From: Sulfurospirillum sp. SCADC
Lineage (GTDB): Bacteria > Campylobacterota > Campylobacteria > Campylobacterales > Sulfurospirillaceae
Assembly: GCF_000743525.1 (NCBI RefSeq)
Contig: NZ_JQGK01000002.1
Coordinates: 124,001-188,000, forward strand
Direction of reading: 5' to 3'
DNA: 64,000 nt
The position numbers and the translations under genes were made by a program. The notes beneath the pieces were generated by a model. It saw only the letters and a program-made list of their open reading frames with translations. It was not told where the DNA came from and searched no databases. This document shows positions 26,076-34,884 of the stretch, in pieces (the stretch's first letter is position 1; each line of letters opens with the position of its first letter).

Positions 26076-26702
26076 TTAGAGTTCAGATTTGATAAGGTCT
26101 TCTAACTCTTGTTTTCCAAATTTGACCAGTGGTTTTCCATTGACAAAAAACTCTGGGGTCGCGTTGACGCCTAGGGTTTTGGTATCGGCGATATCTTGCT
26201 TAATCAGCGCATCAATCTCAGGTTTTTTCATATCATTTTTTAATGTGTCGATGTCAATTCCCACTTCGGGTAAAAATCCCCAAATCAGCCCAATATTGGG
26301 TGTGCCATGGCTTGCCCATTTGTCTTGGTATTTGTAGATGACTTCGAGTGCTTCGAGGTATTTACCTTGCAAACGTGCCGCTTCGATCATCGCGACGACA
26401 TAGTAAGAGTCGGTGTGAAAAGGAGCGTAACGAAGAACCAGTTTGAGTGTGTCAGGATTTTGTTTGAGAATGTTTTTGACAAACGGGTAAAAACTTTTAC
26501 ATGTACCACACGCTGGGTCAAAAAACTCGACTATCGTGGTTTTCGCGTTGGGATTGCCAAGCACATAGGCGTGAGGTCTCACCAATGCAGACGTTTTTTC
26601 GCTGGAAACCGAATGGTCAGCATTCTTATACAGATAACTTCCTCCGACAAAAAGAAGCACAAGAACAAAGAGTGACGCAATAATAAGGGTCTGTTTTTTC
26701 AT
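26076..26702 (-). CDS. DsbA-like periplasmic thiol:disulfide oxidoreductase
   Basis: A 208-residue protein with an N-terminal membrane/signal segment (about 5-24) and a thioredoxin fold with active site CGTC (Cys65, Cys68) in FFDPACGTCKSF. The later cis-proline-type region is NATPEFFVNG. It oxidises or exchanges disulfides in the periplasm. It is encoded right behind a DsbB-like gene, two bases apart, its likely redox partner. The codon for Cys68 lies inside a copy of the dispersed palindrome (26498-26505). Confidence 0.9.
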   Translation of the reverse strand: MKKQTLIIASLFVLVLLFVGGSYLYKNADHSVSSEKTSALVRPHAYVLGNPNAKTTIVEFFDPACGTCKSFYPFVKNILKQNPDTLKLVLRYAPFHTDSYYVVAMIEAARLQGKYLEALEVIYKYQDKWASHGTPNIGLIWGFLPEVGIDIDTLKNDMKKPEIDALIKQDIADTKTLGVNATPEFFVNGKPLVKFGKQELEDLIKSEL

Positions 26703-26704
26703 GG

Positions 26705-27139
26705 TTACGAAGCCTTTGGTTTGATAAAAATTAAAGTAATAAAAATAAGCGCAAATGCAACGAGTGAGAGGAATTGAATCGTGACAAATCCAAACCAGTT
26801 GATGTAGTCACTCGTGCATGAAACACCTTGCGAACACGGAGCAAGCGTTTCTGGAACGATGCCAAAGTAGAGCAAATTATGGTAAATCGCAAAGAAAAGT
26901 CCGATGAGGACGAGTGGCATGGCGTATTTAAACACATGTGTATCATTGCTAAAAAGTGCGACGAGAAAAATAACGCTTAAAGGGTACATACAAATGCGTT
27001 GATACCAGCACATAACACAGGGTGGAAACATCATAATTTCACTGAAAAAGAGGCTTCCCAGTGTTGCGACCATCGAAACGATCCATGCAAAAAAAAGCAG
27101 TGTAAAAAGCGTATTTGAGCACGTTTGCGTTTGATTCAT
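26705..27139 (-). CDS. DsbB/BdbC-like disulfide-bond formation membrane protein
   Basis: A 144-residue, four-helix membrane protein. The first Cys pair is in CVMCWYQR (Cys41, Cys44), the signature of BdbC/DsbB, and the second periplasmic pair is Cys102 and Cys108 (APCSQGVSC). It passes electrons from the DsbA-like protein encoded next to it to the quinone pool. Confidence 0.92.
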   Translation of the reverse strand: MNQTQTCSNTLFTLLFFAWIVSMVATLGSLFFSEIMMFPPCVMCWYQRICMYPLSVIFLVALFSNDTHVFKYAMPLVLIGLFFAIYHNLLYFGIVPETLAPCSQGVSCTSDYINWFGFVTIQFLSLVAFALIFITLIFIKPKAS

Positions 27140-27241
27140 TCAATCTCCAAAAATTTGACTATCTTCTTTAATCCGTCCTAAAAGGAACGTATTGTAAAAT
27201 AAAATCATCAATAAATTATTAATACGATAAAAAGGACGAGT

Positions 27242-28774
27242 GTGAGAGCGTTAATAAGTGTCAGCGATAAAACGGGGATTATGGAGTTTGCCAAGGAGTT
27301 GGTGGCGTTGGGTTTTGAGATCATCTCAACGGGTGGAACCTATAAACTTTTAAGCGAAGAGGGTGTTCGTGCGCTTGAAATCAGTGAGGTGACCAAGTTT
27401 CCTGAGATGTTCGACGGACGTGTGAAAACGCTTAATCCAATGATCCACGGAGGCATATTACACCGAAGGGATTTACCTTTACATGTAACGCTTGCTAAAG
27501 AGCATGGCATCGAGGGAATTGATCTTGTGTGTGTCAATCTGTATCCGTTTAAAGAGACGATTGCCAAGACGGATGATTTTGATGAGATTATTGAAAATAT
27601 TGACATCGGTGGACCTGCGATGGTGCGCAGTGCGGCGAAAAACTTTAACGATGTCTTGATCGTGACTGATGTTTTGGACTATGACAGCGTGATTGAAGCG
27701 CTCAAATCGGGTAACAATACCCTAGAATTTAGACGAGATTTGATGATCAAAGCATTTGAGCATACGGGAGCGTATGATAGCATGATCGCCAACTACATGA
27801 ACAAGCGCTTTAACAACGGTTTTGGTGAGAAACAGTTTATCGTAGGCACCAAAGCATTCGATACACGTTATGGTGAGAACCCACACCAAAAAGGTGCATT
27901 GTATGAGTTTGACTACTTCTTTAGCAACAACTTCAAAACCCTTAAAGGCGAAGCGAGTTTTAACAATATGACAGACATCAACGGTGCCGTTAAAATCGCT
28001 GCATCTTTTGGTGACGCTCCAGCGGTGTGTATCATCAAACATGCCAATCCGTGTGGATTTGCCATTGGTGGTGATCTTTTGGACAGTTACATCAAAGCAC
28101 TTAAGTGCGATCCTGTTTCAGCCTATGGTGGCGTTGTGGCGATTAATGGAACGCTCAATAAAGCCTTGGCTGAGAAAATCAATGAAATTTTCGTCGAAGT
28201 GATCATCGCTGCTAACGTCGATGAGGATGCGTTACATGTCTTTGATGCCAAAAAACGCATCAAAATCTTTACGCAAGAGAGCAAATACTTGGTGCTTAGC
28301 GAAGATGCGTATGACTTTAAACACGTTGATGGTGGCTTTGTTTTCCAAGAGAGCGACAGGGTGAATGATGATGAGATTAAAAATGCAAAATGTTTAACCT
28401 CGCGAACGGCTTCCAAACAAGAGCTGAGCGATCTTGAAATTGCCTATAAAGTGGCAAGTTTGACCAAATCAAACTGTGTGGTTTACGTTAAAGAGAGCTC
28501 AATGGTCGCGATTGGTATGGGAATGACGAGTCGTGTGGATGCTGCCAAAGCGGCACTTCGCAAAGCCGAAGAGATGGGCATTGATGTGAGTGGTGCAGCC
28601 TTAGCGAGTGAAGCGTTTTTCCCGTTTCGTGATAGCATTGATGCCGCAGCTGCCGCAGGGGTGAAAGCGATCATCGAACCAGGGGGTAGCATTCGTGATG
28701 AGGATGTCATTGCCGCTGCGAATGGGCATGGTATGGCACTTTACTTTACTGGCGTGAGACACTTTTTACATTAG
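27242..28774 (+). CDS. purH: Bifunctional AICAR transformylase/IMP cyclohydrolase
   Basis: This 510-residue enzyme carries out the last two steps of IMP synthesis. The N-terminal cyclohydrolase (MGS-like) domain starts [11 protein letters not shown] with ISTGGTYK and FDGRVKTL; the C-terminal transformylase has KHANPCG and the ending [14 protein letters not shown]. The start is GTG 27242 with AAAGGA upstream. The length and both active domains look complete. A copy of the dispersed palindrome is at 27480-27487 and a one-base variant near 28233. Confidence 0.97.
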   Translation: MRALISVSDKTGIMEFAKELVALGFEIISTGGTYKLLSEEGVRALEISEVTKFPEMFDGRVKTLNPMIHGGILHRRDLPLHVTLAKEHGIEGIDLVCVNLYPFKETIAKTDDFDEIIENIDIGGPAMVRSAAKNFNDVLIVTDVLDYDSVIEALKSGNNTLEFRRDLMIKAFEHTGAYDSMIANYMNKRFNNGFGEKQFIVGTKAFDTRYGENPHQKGALYEFDYFFSNNFKTLKGEASFNNMTDINGAVKIAASFGDAPAVCIIKHANPCGFAIGGDLLDSYIKALKCDPVSAYGGVVAINGTLNKALAEKINEIFVEVIIAANVDEDALHVFDAKKRIKIFTQESKYLVLSEDAYDFKHVDGGFVFQESDRVNDDEIKNAKCLTSRTASKQELSDLEIAYKVASLTKSNCVVYVKESSMVAIGMGMTSRVDAAKAALRKAEEMGIDVSGAALASEAFFPFRDSIDAAAAAGVKAIIEPGGSIRDEDVIAAANGHGMALYFTGVRHFLH

Positions 28775-28785
28775 TAGCTTTTTAG

Positions 28786-28812
28786 AGAGCCTTAAATCAA
28801 GGCTCTTCCTTC
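28786..28812 (+). terminator. Rho-independent terminator after purH
   Basis: AGAGCCTT (28786-28793) pairs with AAGGCTCT (28799-28806) over a five-base loop, followed by a pyrimidine-rich run. Confidence 0.75.
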
Positions 28813-28848
28813 TCTTTTTGTTTAATTCAGATACGATTTGTCTTTTTC

Positions 28849-28862
28849 TTGATGTAGATTAA
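28849..28862 (+). promoter_or_regulatory. FNR/CRP-family box upstream of the DUF2249 operon
   Basis: TTGATGTAGATTAA matches the FNR consensus TTGAT-N4-ATCAA with one mismatch. It lies 52 bases before the ATG at 28915. A site of this class, with the nitrosative-stress-type gene content downstream, suggests control by oxygen or NO through an FNR/Crp-family regulator. Confidence 0.5.
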
Positions 28863-28914
28863 GGAAATTAACCTCACTTTGCATTATAGTTTCATCAAAA
28901 ATAAGGATGAAACC

Positions 28915-29268
28915 ATGAATACAGATCATTTTCCTAGCGATGCAAAACTTTTACATGTAAACAATGCAACAGTTCCTTTTTTCACGTACTCTCAAGAGGG
29001 GATAGAGTTTATCAGCTTTGATACTTCAACATGCGTGCCACCCGAACCGATGGTGAATGCGATGATCGCCCTTGAACTTTTAGATGCGCCCACAAAAAAA
29101 GTGGTGATGATCAACCACCGTTCACCCGTTGGACTGCTTGCCAAAGTAGAATCCTTTTACGACATTGAGGTGAGCGAGCTTGATGGTGGCAAACTGCAAC
29201 TGATTTTTTCCTACAAAGAAGGCGTGAGTGACAAAGTCGATCTTAGCCAAAAACAGTGCGCAGGTTGA
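28915..29268 (+). CDS. DUF2249-domain protein
   Basis: A 117-residue soluble protein. Residues 35-100 fit the DUF2249 pattern: FDTSTCVPPEPMVNAM, then a short helix and KVVMINHRSPVGL followed by two strands. DUF2249 proteins are small SirA-like folds often found near NO and denitrification genes. AAGGATG precedes the ATG at 28915. It is the first gene of a three-gene operon; the next starts four bases after its stop. A palindrome copy encodes LLHVNN at 28952-28959. Confidence 0.75.
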   Translation: MNTDHFPSDAKLLHVNNATVPFFTYSQEGIEFISFDTSTCVPPEPMVNAMIALELLDAPTKKVVMINHRSPVGLLAKVESFYDIEVSELDGGKLQLIFSYKEGVSDKVDLSQKQCAG

Positions 29269-29272
29269 GAGC

Positions 29273-30535
29273 ATGAAAGTCTCACTCGCCACGGAGATGG
29301 CACCACCGTTTGTCTTGGTCGCGCACTTTTTTATCGCAGGGATTCTCTTCTTGACGCTGAGCGGTGTGGCGCTTTTGTCGATGAGTTCAGAGCTTTCAGG
29401 CTACATCATCTCCTCTTCGCTTGCAGCATTTTCACATCTTTATCTGCTGGGTTTTGTGATGATGATTATCTTTGGGGCAATGTATCAGCTGTTGCCTGTC
29501 GTGCTTGAAGCGCCCATTTTTTCCAAAGATTTTGCTTATGTGCAGTTTTATATGTACGTTGTTGGCTTTTTGATGATGGTGAGTGGCTTTAGCGTTGCAG
29601 AGCTTCATCTATTGATTCCTTATGGCGCAGTTATTACCTATCTTTCGATGCTGATTTTTTGCTTCAATGTGTTTCTGACCTTTTACCGTTTAGAGAAGAT
29701 TACTTTAGTGAGTCAGTTTTTACTCATTGGTACGATTTTTTTGTTTATCTCGGTGAGCCTTGGGTTGATCATTGGGCTGAGTTTAGGACATGGTCTTTTA
29801 GCCATAGACATCGATGCTTGGGTGAAAGCGCACATCATAGGCACCCTTGGTGGCTTTGTGCTGATGATTGTTATGGGCGTTTCAATGGTACTGATTCCGA
29901 TGTTTTCACTTTCGCATAACTTTAGTGAGCAGTGGATCAAAAGGGCATTTTACTTGCACAGTTTTGGTGTGACGCTGATGATGATTGCACTGATTGCGCC
30001 ATTCCCTCTTTTTGTGCAGAGCATTGCCGCTTTGTGTATGGTTTTAGGCATACTCTCTTTTGTCGTGCAAATCGCTGTGATTCTAAAGCAAAGAGTGCGC
30101 AAACAAAATGATTATTGGGTCAAAAATATCCTTTTTGCACTGGTCTGTTTGGTCGCTTCGGTGTTGACATGTACGCTTTATTTTATTCTAACAGAGGCAT
30201 ATTTAGGCATCCTTTCAGGCGTGCTTTTCTTCTTTGGCTTTTTGCTCTCGTTTATTGTGGGGCATATCTATAAAATTTTGCCTTTTTTAATCTGGTATGA
30301 GAAATTTTCACCCCTTGTCGGAAAGCAAAAAGTGCCTTTGTTGCATCAGATGATTCACACCAAGATGGCAGACAGCCAAACATGGATGCTGTTTGTTGCA
30401 GTAGGGATACTGTGCAGTGGTGTTGTCACTCAGATAGAGAGACTTTTTTTTCTAGGAAGCGTGTTGCTGTTAAGTTCACTTGCCTTAGTCGCGTTGAATG
30501 CACTTTACGCATTTAAGTATCAAATGAAGGAGTAA
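29273..30535 (+). CDS. Twelve-helix His-rich membrane protein (NnrS/haem-copper oxidase subunit I-like)
   Basis: A 420-residue integral membrane protein with about twelve hydrophobic helices. Conserved-looking histidines sit inside or next to helices (FSHLYLLGF, KAHIIGTLGGF, GHIYKILPFLIW), as in haem-binding NnrS and haem-copper oxidase I-like proteins. The catalytic Cu ligands of a true oxidase are not clear. ATG 29273 lies four bases after the DUF2249 stop. A role in NO or haem-copper stress is inferred from the operon, since DUF2249 and DUF59 genes accompany NnrS-type proteins in other bacteria. Confidence 0.7.
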   Translation: MKVSLATEMAPPFVLVAHFFIAGILFLTLSGVALLSMSSELSGYIISSSLAAFSHLYLLGFVMMIIFGAMYQLLPVVLEAPIFSKDFAYVQFYMYVVGFLMMVSGFSVAELHLLIPYGAVITYLSMLIFCFNVFLTFYRLEKITLVSQFLLIGTIFLFISVSLGLIIGLSLGHGLLAIDIDAWVKAHIIGTLGGFVLMIVMGVSMVLIPMFSLSHNFSEQWIKRAFYLHSFGVTLMMIALIAPFPLFVQSIAALCMVLGILSFVVQIAVILKQRVRKQNDYWVKNILFALVCLVASVLTCTLYFILTEAYLGILSGVLFFFGFLLSFIVGHIYKILPFLIWYEKFSPLVGKQKVPLLHQMIHTKMADSQTWMLFVAVGILCSGVVTQIERLFFLGSVLLLSSLALVALNALYAFKYQMKE

Positions 30536-30538
30536 AAA

Positions 30539-30835
30539 ATGATAACAAAAGAAGCAGTTTACGCTGCCATTTCAACCGTTATAGACCCTGAAGTTGGGTT
30601 TGATATTGTCGCTTTGGGGCTGATTTACGATGTCAAAATTGACACTAACCAGGTATTCGTTACGATGACGCTCTCCACCAAAGGTTGCCCTCTGCATGAG
30701 TTGATTCAACAGTGGACGAAAGATGCGGTTTTAACGATAGAAGAGGTGGAGATGTGCGAGATCGAAATTGTGTGGGAGCCTGCTTGGAATATCTCAATGG
30801 CGAGTGAACGTGTCAAAAAGGAACTATGTGGTTAA
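30539..30835 (+). CDS. DUF59/MIP18-family iron-sulfur assembly protein
   Basis: A 98-residue protein matching the MIP18/SufT/PaaD family: STVIDPEVGFDIVALGLIYD near the N-terminus and the conserved TKGCPLHE with its reactive Cys. Members aid maturation or repair of Fe-S clusters. It follows the membrane-protein gene after three bases and closes the operon. Fe-S repair would fit an oxygen- or NO-stress operon. Confidence 0.88.
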   Translation: MITKEAVYAAISTVIDPEVGFDIVALGLIYDVKIDTNQVFVTMTLSTKGCPLHELIQQWTKDAVLTIEEVEMCEIEIVWEPAWNISMASERVKKELCG

Positions 30836-30863
30836 TGTGTGTCATTATAAGGATTTATTAATT

Positions 30864-30916
30864 CCAAAATCGAGTAAATATATACTATAATAAAGACTGA
30901 TTTTTGATTTTGGAGG
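30864..30916 (+). promoter_or_regulatory. Promoter of the STAS-MCP operon with flanking inverted repeat
   Basis: TATAAT at 30886-30891 precedes GGAGG at 30912-30916 and the ATG at 30921. The arms CCAAAATC (30864-30871) and GATTTTGG (30906-30913) flank the -10 box as an 8-bp inverted repeat, possibly an operator that spans the start point. Confidence 0.5.
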
Positions 30917-30920
30917 CAGA

Positions 30921-31244
30921 ATGGATTTAATGACCAAAGTGCACAGTGAACATGTTGATATTGTGGTTTCAGGTACCATCAAAACAATCGCAAATGCACA
31001 GACAATTAAAGAGGCAATTCGAAAAGCGCATGAACAGCATTCAGATACCATCATCAATCTTATCATTAAAGACTCTTTCATTATTACGTCGTCTGTCATT
31101 GGTTATGTCATTAAATCGATTGAAATGGACAAAATCGCTTTACATGTAAACGTTGGAAGTGAAGAGTTGTATGAAATGCTTGAAGATATGAATTTAATTG
31201 ATGTGATGAACGTTCGAAAGGATTATAGATGCGCAAAGGCATAG
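30921..31244 (+). CDS. Small STAS-like protein overlapping a chemoreceptor gene
   Basis: A 107-residue soluble protein with alternating strands and helices ([49 protein letters not shown]) like STAS or anti-sigma-antagonist folds. The usual phosphorylatable Ser could be in the FIITSSVIG segment. It overlaps the following chemoreceptor by 16 bases, so the two are coupled. Such a protein might set receptor output, but this is inference. A palindrome copy lies at 31141-31148. Confidence 0.6.
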   Translation: MDLMTKVHSEHVDIVVSGTIKTIANAQTIKEAIRKAHEQHSDTIINLIIKDSFIITSSVIGYVIKSIEMDKIALHVNVGSEELYEMLEDMNLIDVMNVRKDYRCAKA

Positions 31245-32818
31245 GTTTAAAAATAGGGTTAACGCTTATTCCGCTTTTATTGTGCAGTTTTATTGTTTTA
31301 CAATTTTTCATCGTCGGTGAGTTTAAAAAATCATCTCAAATGCAAAGTGAAAATAATCTTAATTTACTCAGTCAATCGGTTTTTCAAACCGTTCGTGCTG
31401 CTATGAATTTGGGTGATCGTGCTTTGATTGAAAAATCATTGCAAGAAGCAGGTGCGATGAAGGGAATCAAAGAGCTTAAAATTCACCAATCACAAGCGGT
31501 CATTGATACCTTTGGCATCAATGCTAAACCTTCAACCGATGTCGCTGTTGTTACTATTTTTAAAAATCCAACCCAACATAATATAACGCTTGATGATGAC
31601 AAAGGGCATCGTTTGCGCCTGTTGAAGCCATTGATTGCCGAAGAAGATTGTTTAGCGTGTCATGCAACGTCTCAAAAAGGAGATGTGTTAGGGGTTATGG
31701 ATATGACCTTCTCGTTTGCCGATATTGATGCGTACATTGGTGATATTAGTTGGAAATTGGTCAGTATTTTTACCCTTTCATTGCTGATCACTTCGGTATT
31801 GATCATGTGGGTACTTAAACGTGTTGTGGGCAATCCTTTGGAGATTTTACTGGAGCGTGTGCGTGATCTCTCCAGTGGAAATGGTGATTTGACGGCGCGC
31901 GTAAAAATCAACAGTCAAGATGAAATGGGTGAGATCGCTCACTCCATTAATATTTTTATCGAGAAGATCCAATCTATTATTTTAAGTTCACAAACCATTT
32001 CACAAAATGTTGAACATACCGGTGAAATGCTCAATTCCAATGCGGTTGAATTTTCCAAAGGTGTGGTCGAACAAGCCCAACAGATTAAGATGTCGTTTGA
32101 TTTGATGAAAGACATTGAAGCCGATCTAGACCTCTCGGAAGAGCTTGCGATTCACACGGTTGAAGACAATAGCGCTTCGTTTAGTGTTTTAGAAACGATG
32201 AGTCTATCGCTCAATGAAGTGGTGCAAAAAATTAATGCAGCGAGTGATTCAGAACAAGAGATGGCGCATCAGATTCAAAGTGTGGTGGCACAAACTGAGC
32301 AGATTAAAGGCGTGTTGGCAATGATCAAAGATATTGCTGATCAGACCAATTTGCTCGCGCTCAATGCTGCCATAGAAGCAGCGCGCGCAGGTGAACATGG
32401 TCGTGGATTTGCGGTGGTGGCGGATGAAGTGCGAAAACTGGCTGAACGTACCCAAAAATCATTGGCTGAGATTGATGCGACGATTGGAGTGATTGTTCAA
32501 GGTGTGACGCAGCTCAGTTCCAATATGGAAGTTAATGCTGAAAATATTAGCCAGATTTCCCAAAACGCATTTGGAGTTCAAAGTGCGACAGAAGAGACCA
32601 AAAATCGCACATTAGAGTCGATTGAAGTTTCTAAAAAAGCCTCTAAAAAAGTGGTTGAGATCTCCCATCTGACCAATCAAATGATGGAGCAGATGAAGCG
32701 AACCCTCAGTTTATCGGACAATAATGAAAAAATAGCCGTGGAGCTTTCTCACATTTCTCAAACAATGCTAGAGTCTTCGCAAAATCTAGACTCTACGCTT
32801 TCAACGTTTAAAGCCTGA
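31229..32818 (+). CDS. Methyl-accepting chemotaxis protein with periplasmic c-type haem motif
   Basis: A 529-residue chemoreceptor. Helix 1 (about 8-29), a periplasmic sensor region (30-170) and helix 2 (172-194) precede HAMP and a cytoplasmic signalling domain whose tip reads [20 protein letters not shown]. The sensor holds CLACH at residues 141-145, the covalent haem-binding CxxCH motif, as in DUF3365/Tll0287-like haem sensors. It probably responds to redox state, oxygen or NO. It overlaps the STAS-like gene and ends at a convergent terminator. No C-terminal CheR pentapeptide is seen. Confidence 0.92.
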   Translation: MRKGIGLKIGLTLIPLLLCSFIVLQFFIVGEFKKSSQMQSENNLNLLSQSVFQTVRAAMNLGDRALIEKSLQEAGAMKGIKELKIHQSQAVIDTFGINAKPSTDVAVVTIFKNPTQHNITLDDDKGHRLRLLKPLIAEEDCLACHATSQKGDVLGVMDMTFSFADIDAYIGDISWKLVSIFTLSLLITSVLIMWVLKRVVGNPLEILLERVRDLSSGNGDLTARVKINSQDEMGEIAHSINIFIEKIQSIILSSQTISQNVEHTGEMLNSNAVEFSKGVVEQAQQIKMSFDLMKDIEADLDLSEELAIHTVEDNSASFSVLETMSLSLNEVVQKINAASDSEQEMAHQIQSVVAQTEQIKGVLAMIKDIADQTNLLALNAAIEAARAGEHGRGFAVVADEVRKLAERTQKSLAEIDATIGVIVQGVTQLSSNMEVNAENISQISQNAFGVQSATEETKNRTLESIEVSKKASKKVVEISHLTNQMMEQMKRTLSLSDNNEKIAVELSHISQTMLESSQNLDSTLSTFKA

Positions 32819-32849
32819 TGCAGTGAGGCTTTTTAGCCTCTTTGCATCA
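32816..32849. terminator. Convergent terminator between the chemoreceptor and ABC-F genes
   Basis: A two-part stem: TGATGCA (32816-32822) with TGCATCA (32843-32849), and GAGGCT (32825-32830) with AGCCTC (32835-32840), enclosing TTTT. It includes the chemoreceptor stop and overlaps the end of the ABC-F gene. Confidence 0.75.
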
Positions 32850-34791
32850 TCTCAACTTTCTCTTCGATCTCTAAAAGCTCTTCAATTAAAGGCTCTAAAA
32901 GTGCCTCTTTCGCTTCTAAATTTTGACTCAGCTTTGTAAGCCCAATCTGTTGGTAACATTCAGGATTTTCAAGACATTTTTTAATCGCAATGATCTCATC
33001 TTCAAGGGTTTGAATCTGTTGTGGCAAAGTTTCAAGAGAGCGTTGTTCTTTGTAACTGAGTTTCGTAGGAACACTCTCTTTGGCTTTTTGAGCTTTTGGC
33101 TCTTCTCTCTGAGGAGAAGATACTTCTTGTGCTGATTCCATCGCATCAAGCTCTTTAATCTCTTTTTCAATCTCCAAGTATTCGCTGTACCCTTGATAAC
33201 TCTCTTCAATGATCCCTTCACCTTTAAAGACATACAGCTTGCTGGCAATTTTATCGACAAAGTAACGATCATGGCTGACAAAAATAACCGCACCGCCAAA
33301 GCTTTGAATGTACTCTTCTAAAATATTGATCGTGGGAATATCCAAATCATTGGTCGGTTCATCGAGAATGAGACAATCCACCTCTTGCGAAAAAAGTAAG
33401 GCAAGTGCCACACGGTTTTTCTCACCACCGCTTAAAATGCCGATCTTTTTATTGAGATCTTCTTTGGGAAAGAGAAAGTCTTTAAGATACCCAAAGACAT
33501 GAAGGTTTTTACCCTTAACATCGACCCGATCGCCGCCATTGGGGCAAAAGGTTTCGATAAGGTTTTTGTTATCATCGAGCATAAGGCGTTGTTGGTCAAA
33601 ATAACCGACTTTAAACTCGCCTTTGTCAAATTTCCCCGCATCAACGCTCATATCGCCGAGTAAGATTTTAAGCAGAGTCGATTTTCCAGCCCCATTTTTT
33701 CCCACAATCGCAATGCGATCTTTTTGTAAAATACGCGTGCTAAAGTTTTTAATCAGTAGTTTATTGCCCAGTTTTTTATCGATGTTGTACATCTCAAAAA
33801 GCATCTTTTGCTTGTTGATGATCTTTTCACCGTTAAAGTTATGCTTTTCGCGCTCAAGTTCTAGTTTAAGTTTTCGAACCAGTGAAGGGTTCTTCTTGGC
33901 AGATTCGCGCAGTTCAAAAACCCTCTGTTTTCGCCCTTCATTGCGTTTGAGTCTCGCTTTGACACCACGTCTGAGCCACTCTTCTTCGCCCTTGAGGTAT
34001 TTGAGTAGATTCTCATGCTGTTTTTGGAGCGACACGATCAATAACTCTTTACATGTAAGGTAATTTTCATAGCCTCCCTCGAAGCTTCGAACCGTGCCAT
34101 CATCGATTTCAATCGTACGTGTGGCTAAGTGATCAATGAAATAACGATCATGCGAAATGAAAAGCAGGGTGAATTTGGACTTTAAAATCATCTGCTCTAA
34201 AAACTCAACCATGTAAACATCCAAATGGTTGGTAGGTTCATCTAGAAGCAAAATATCGGGTTTTTGAAGAATGAGACCTGCAAGAGTAACACGACGTTGT
34301 TCGCCACCGCTTAAAAGATTGACATCGCTGTGCTCAAATTGTTTAAGATCAAACTCGTGTAAAACGTGCTCGATCTTTTCATCCAAACTCCACGCATCGT
34401 GTAGATCTAAAAAGGTGACTAATTGAGACTGTTCCGCCAATAAGGCTTCATTATGGTAGTCATGCTCTAACGTTTTAATAACCTCTTCATAGCGAAGACG
34501 TGCGGTTTTAAGCTCTTTAAGTTCTTCTTCAATCGCCTCTTTGACGTTCATGCCCTCTTTAAATCGAGGGGTTTGGTCTAACATACCGACTTTGACATTT
34601 TTTTGCAGAATCCGTCTCCCAACGTCAGCTTCCAATACGCCAAAAACGATCTTCATCAGGGTTGATTTTCCCCCACCGTTTTTGCCAATGATGGCAACAC
34701 GTTCGCCCTCATGCAGCGAAAAATCAACGTTGGTTAAAATTTTTTGGGTTTCATAGGCTTTGCTGATACCAATTAAATCTAAAAGTGCCAA
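32833..34791 (-). CDS. ABC-F family ATPase (Uup/YheS-like)
   Basis: A 652-residue soluble protein with two ABC ATPase domains and no membrane segments. The Walker A motifs are GKNGGGKST (domain 1) and GKNGAGKST (domain 2), with signature motifs LLSGGEQRRV and ILSGGEKNRV and LLDEPTNHLD / ILDEPTNDLD. A charged linker and a C-terminal coiled coil follow. ABC-F proteins act on ribosomes or, for Uup, on branched DNA. It is monocistronic here. Confidence 0.94.
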   Translation of the reverse strand: MALLDLIGISKAYETQKILTNVDFSLHEGERVAIIGKNGGGKSTLMKIVFGVLEADVGRRILQKNVKVGMLDQTPRFKEGMNVKEAIEEELKELKTARLRYEEVIKTLEHDYHNEALLAEQSQLVTFLDLHDAWSLDEKIEHVLHEFDLKQFEHSDVNLLSGGEQRRVTLAGLILQKPDILLLDEPTNHLDVYMVEFLEQMILKSKFTLLFISHDRYFIDHLATRTIEIDDGTVRSFEGGYENYLTCKELLIVSLQKQHENLLKYLKGEEEWLRRGVKARLKRNEGRKQRVFELRESAKKNPSLVRKLKLELEREKHNFNGEKIINKQKMLFEMYNIDKKLGNKLLIKNFSTRILQKDRIAIVGKNGAGKSTLLKILLGDMSVDAGKFDKGEFKVGYFDQQRLMLDDNKNLIETFCPNGGDRVDVKGKNLHVFGYLKDFLFPKEDLNKKIGILSGGEKNRVALALLFSQEVDCLILDEPTNDLDIPTINILEEYIQSFGGAVIFVSHDRYFVDKIASKLYVFKGEGIIEESYQGYSEYLEIEKEIKELDAMESAQEVSSPQREEPKAQKAKESVPTKLSYKEQRSLETLPQQIQTLEDEIIAIKKCLENPECYQQIGLTKLSQNLEAKEALLEPLIEELLEIEEKVEMMQRG

Positions 34792-34848
34792 ATAGATGCC
34801 TCATTTCGTTTTTTGCGCGTATTATACCATTAAGATGAAAAACAGAGG

Positions 34849-34876
34849 ATGGGTAAAGTTTTGACGCTTTACCCAT
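34849..34876 (-). terminator. Hairpin terminator downstream of the second chemoreceptor
   Basis: ATGGGTAAAG (34849-34858) pairs with CTTTACCCAT (34867-34876) over eight bases. On the minus strand it follows the chemoreceptor stop and is followed by TCTGTTTTTC. Confidence 0.75.
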
Positions 34877-34884
34877 GAGGTTGG

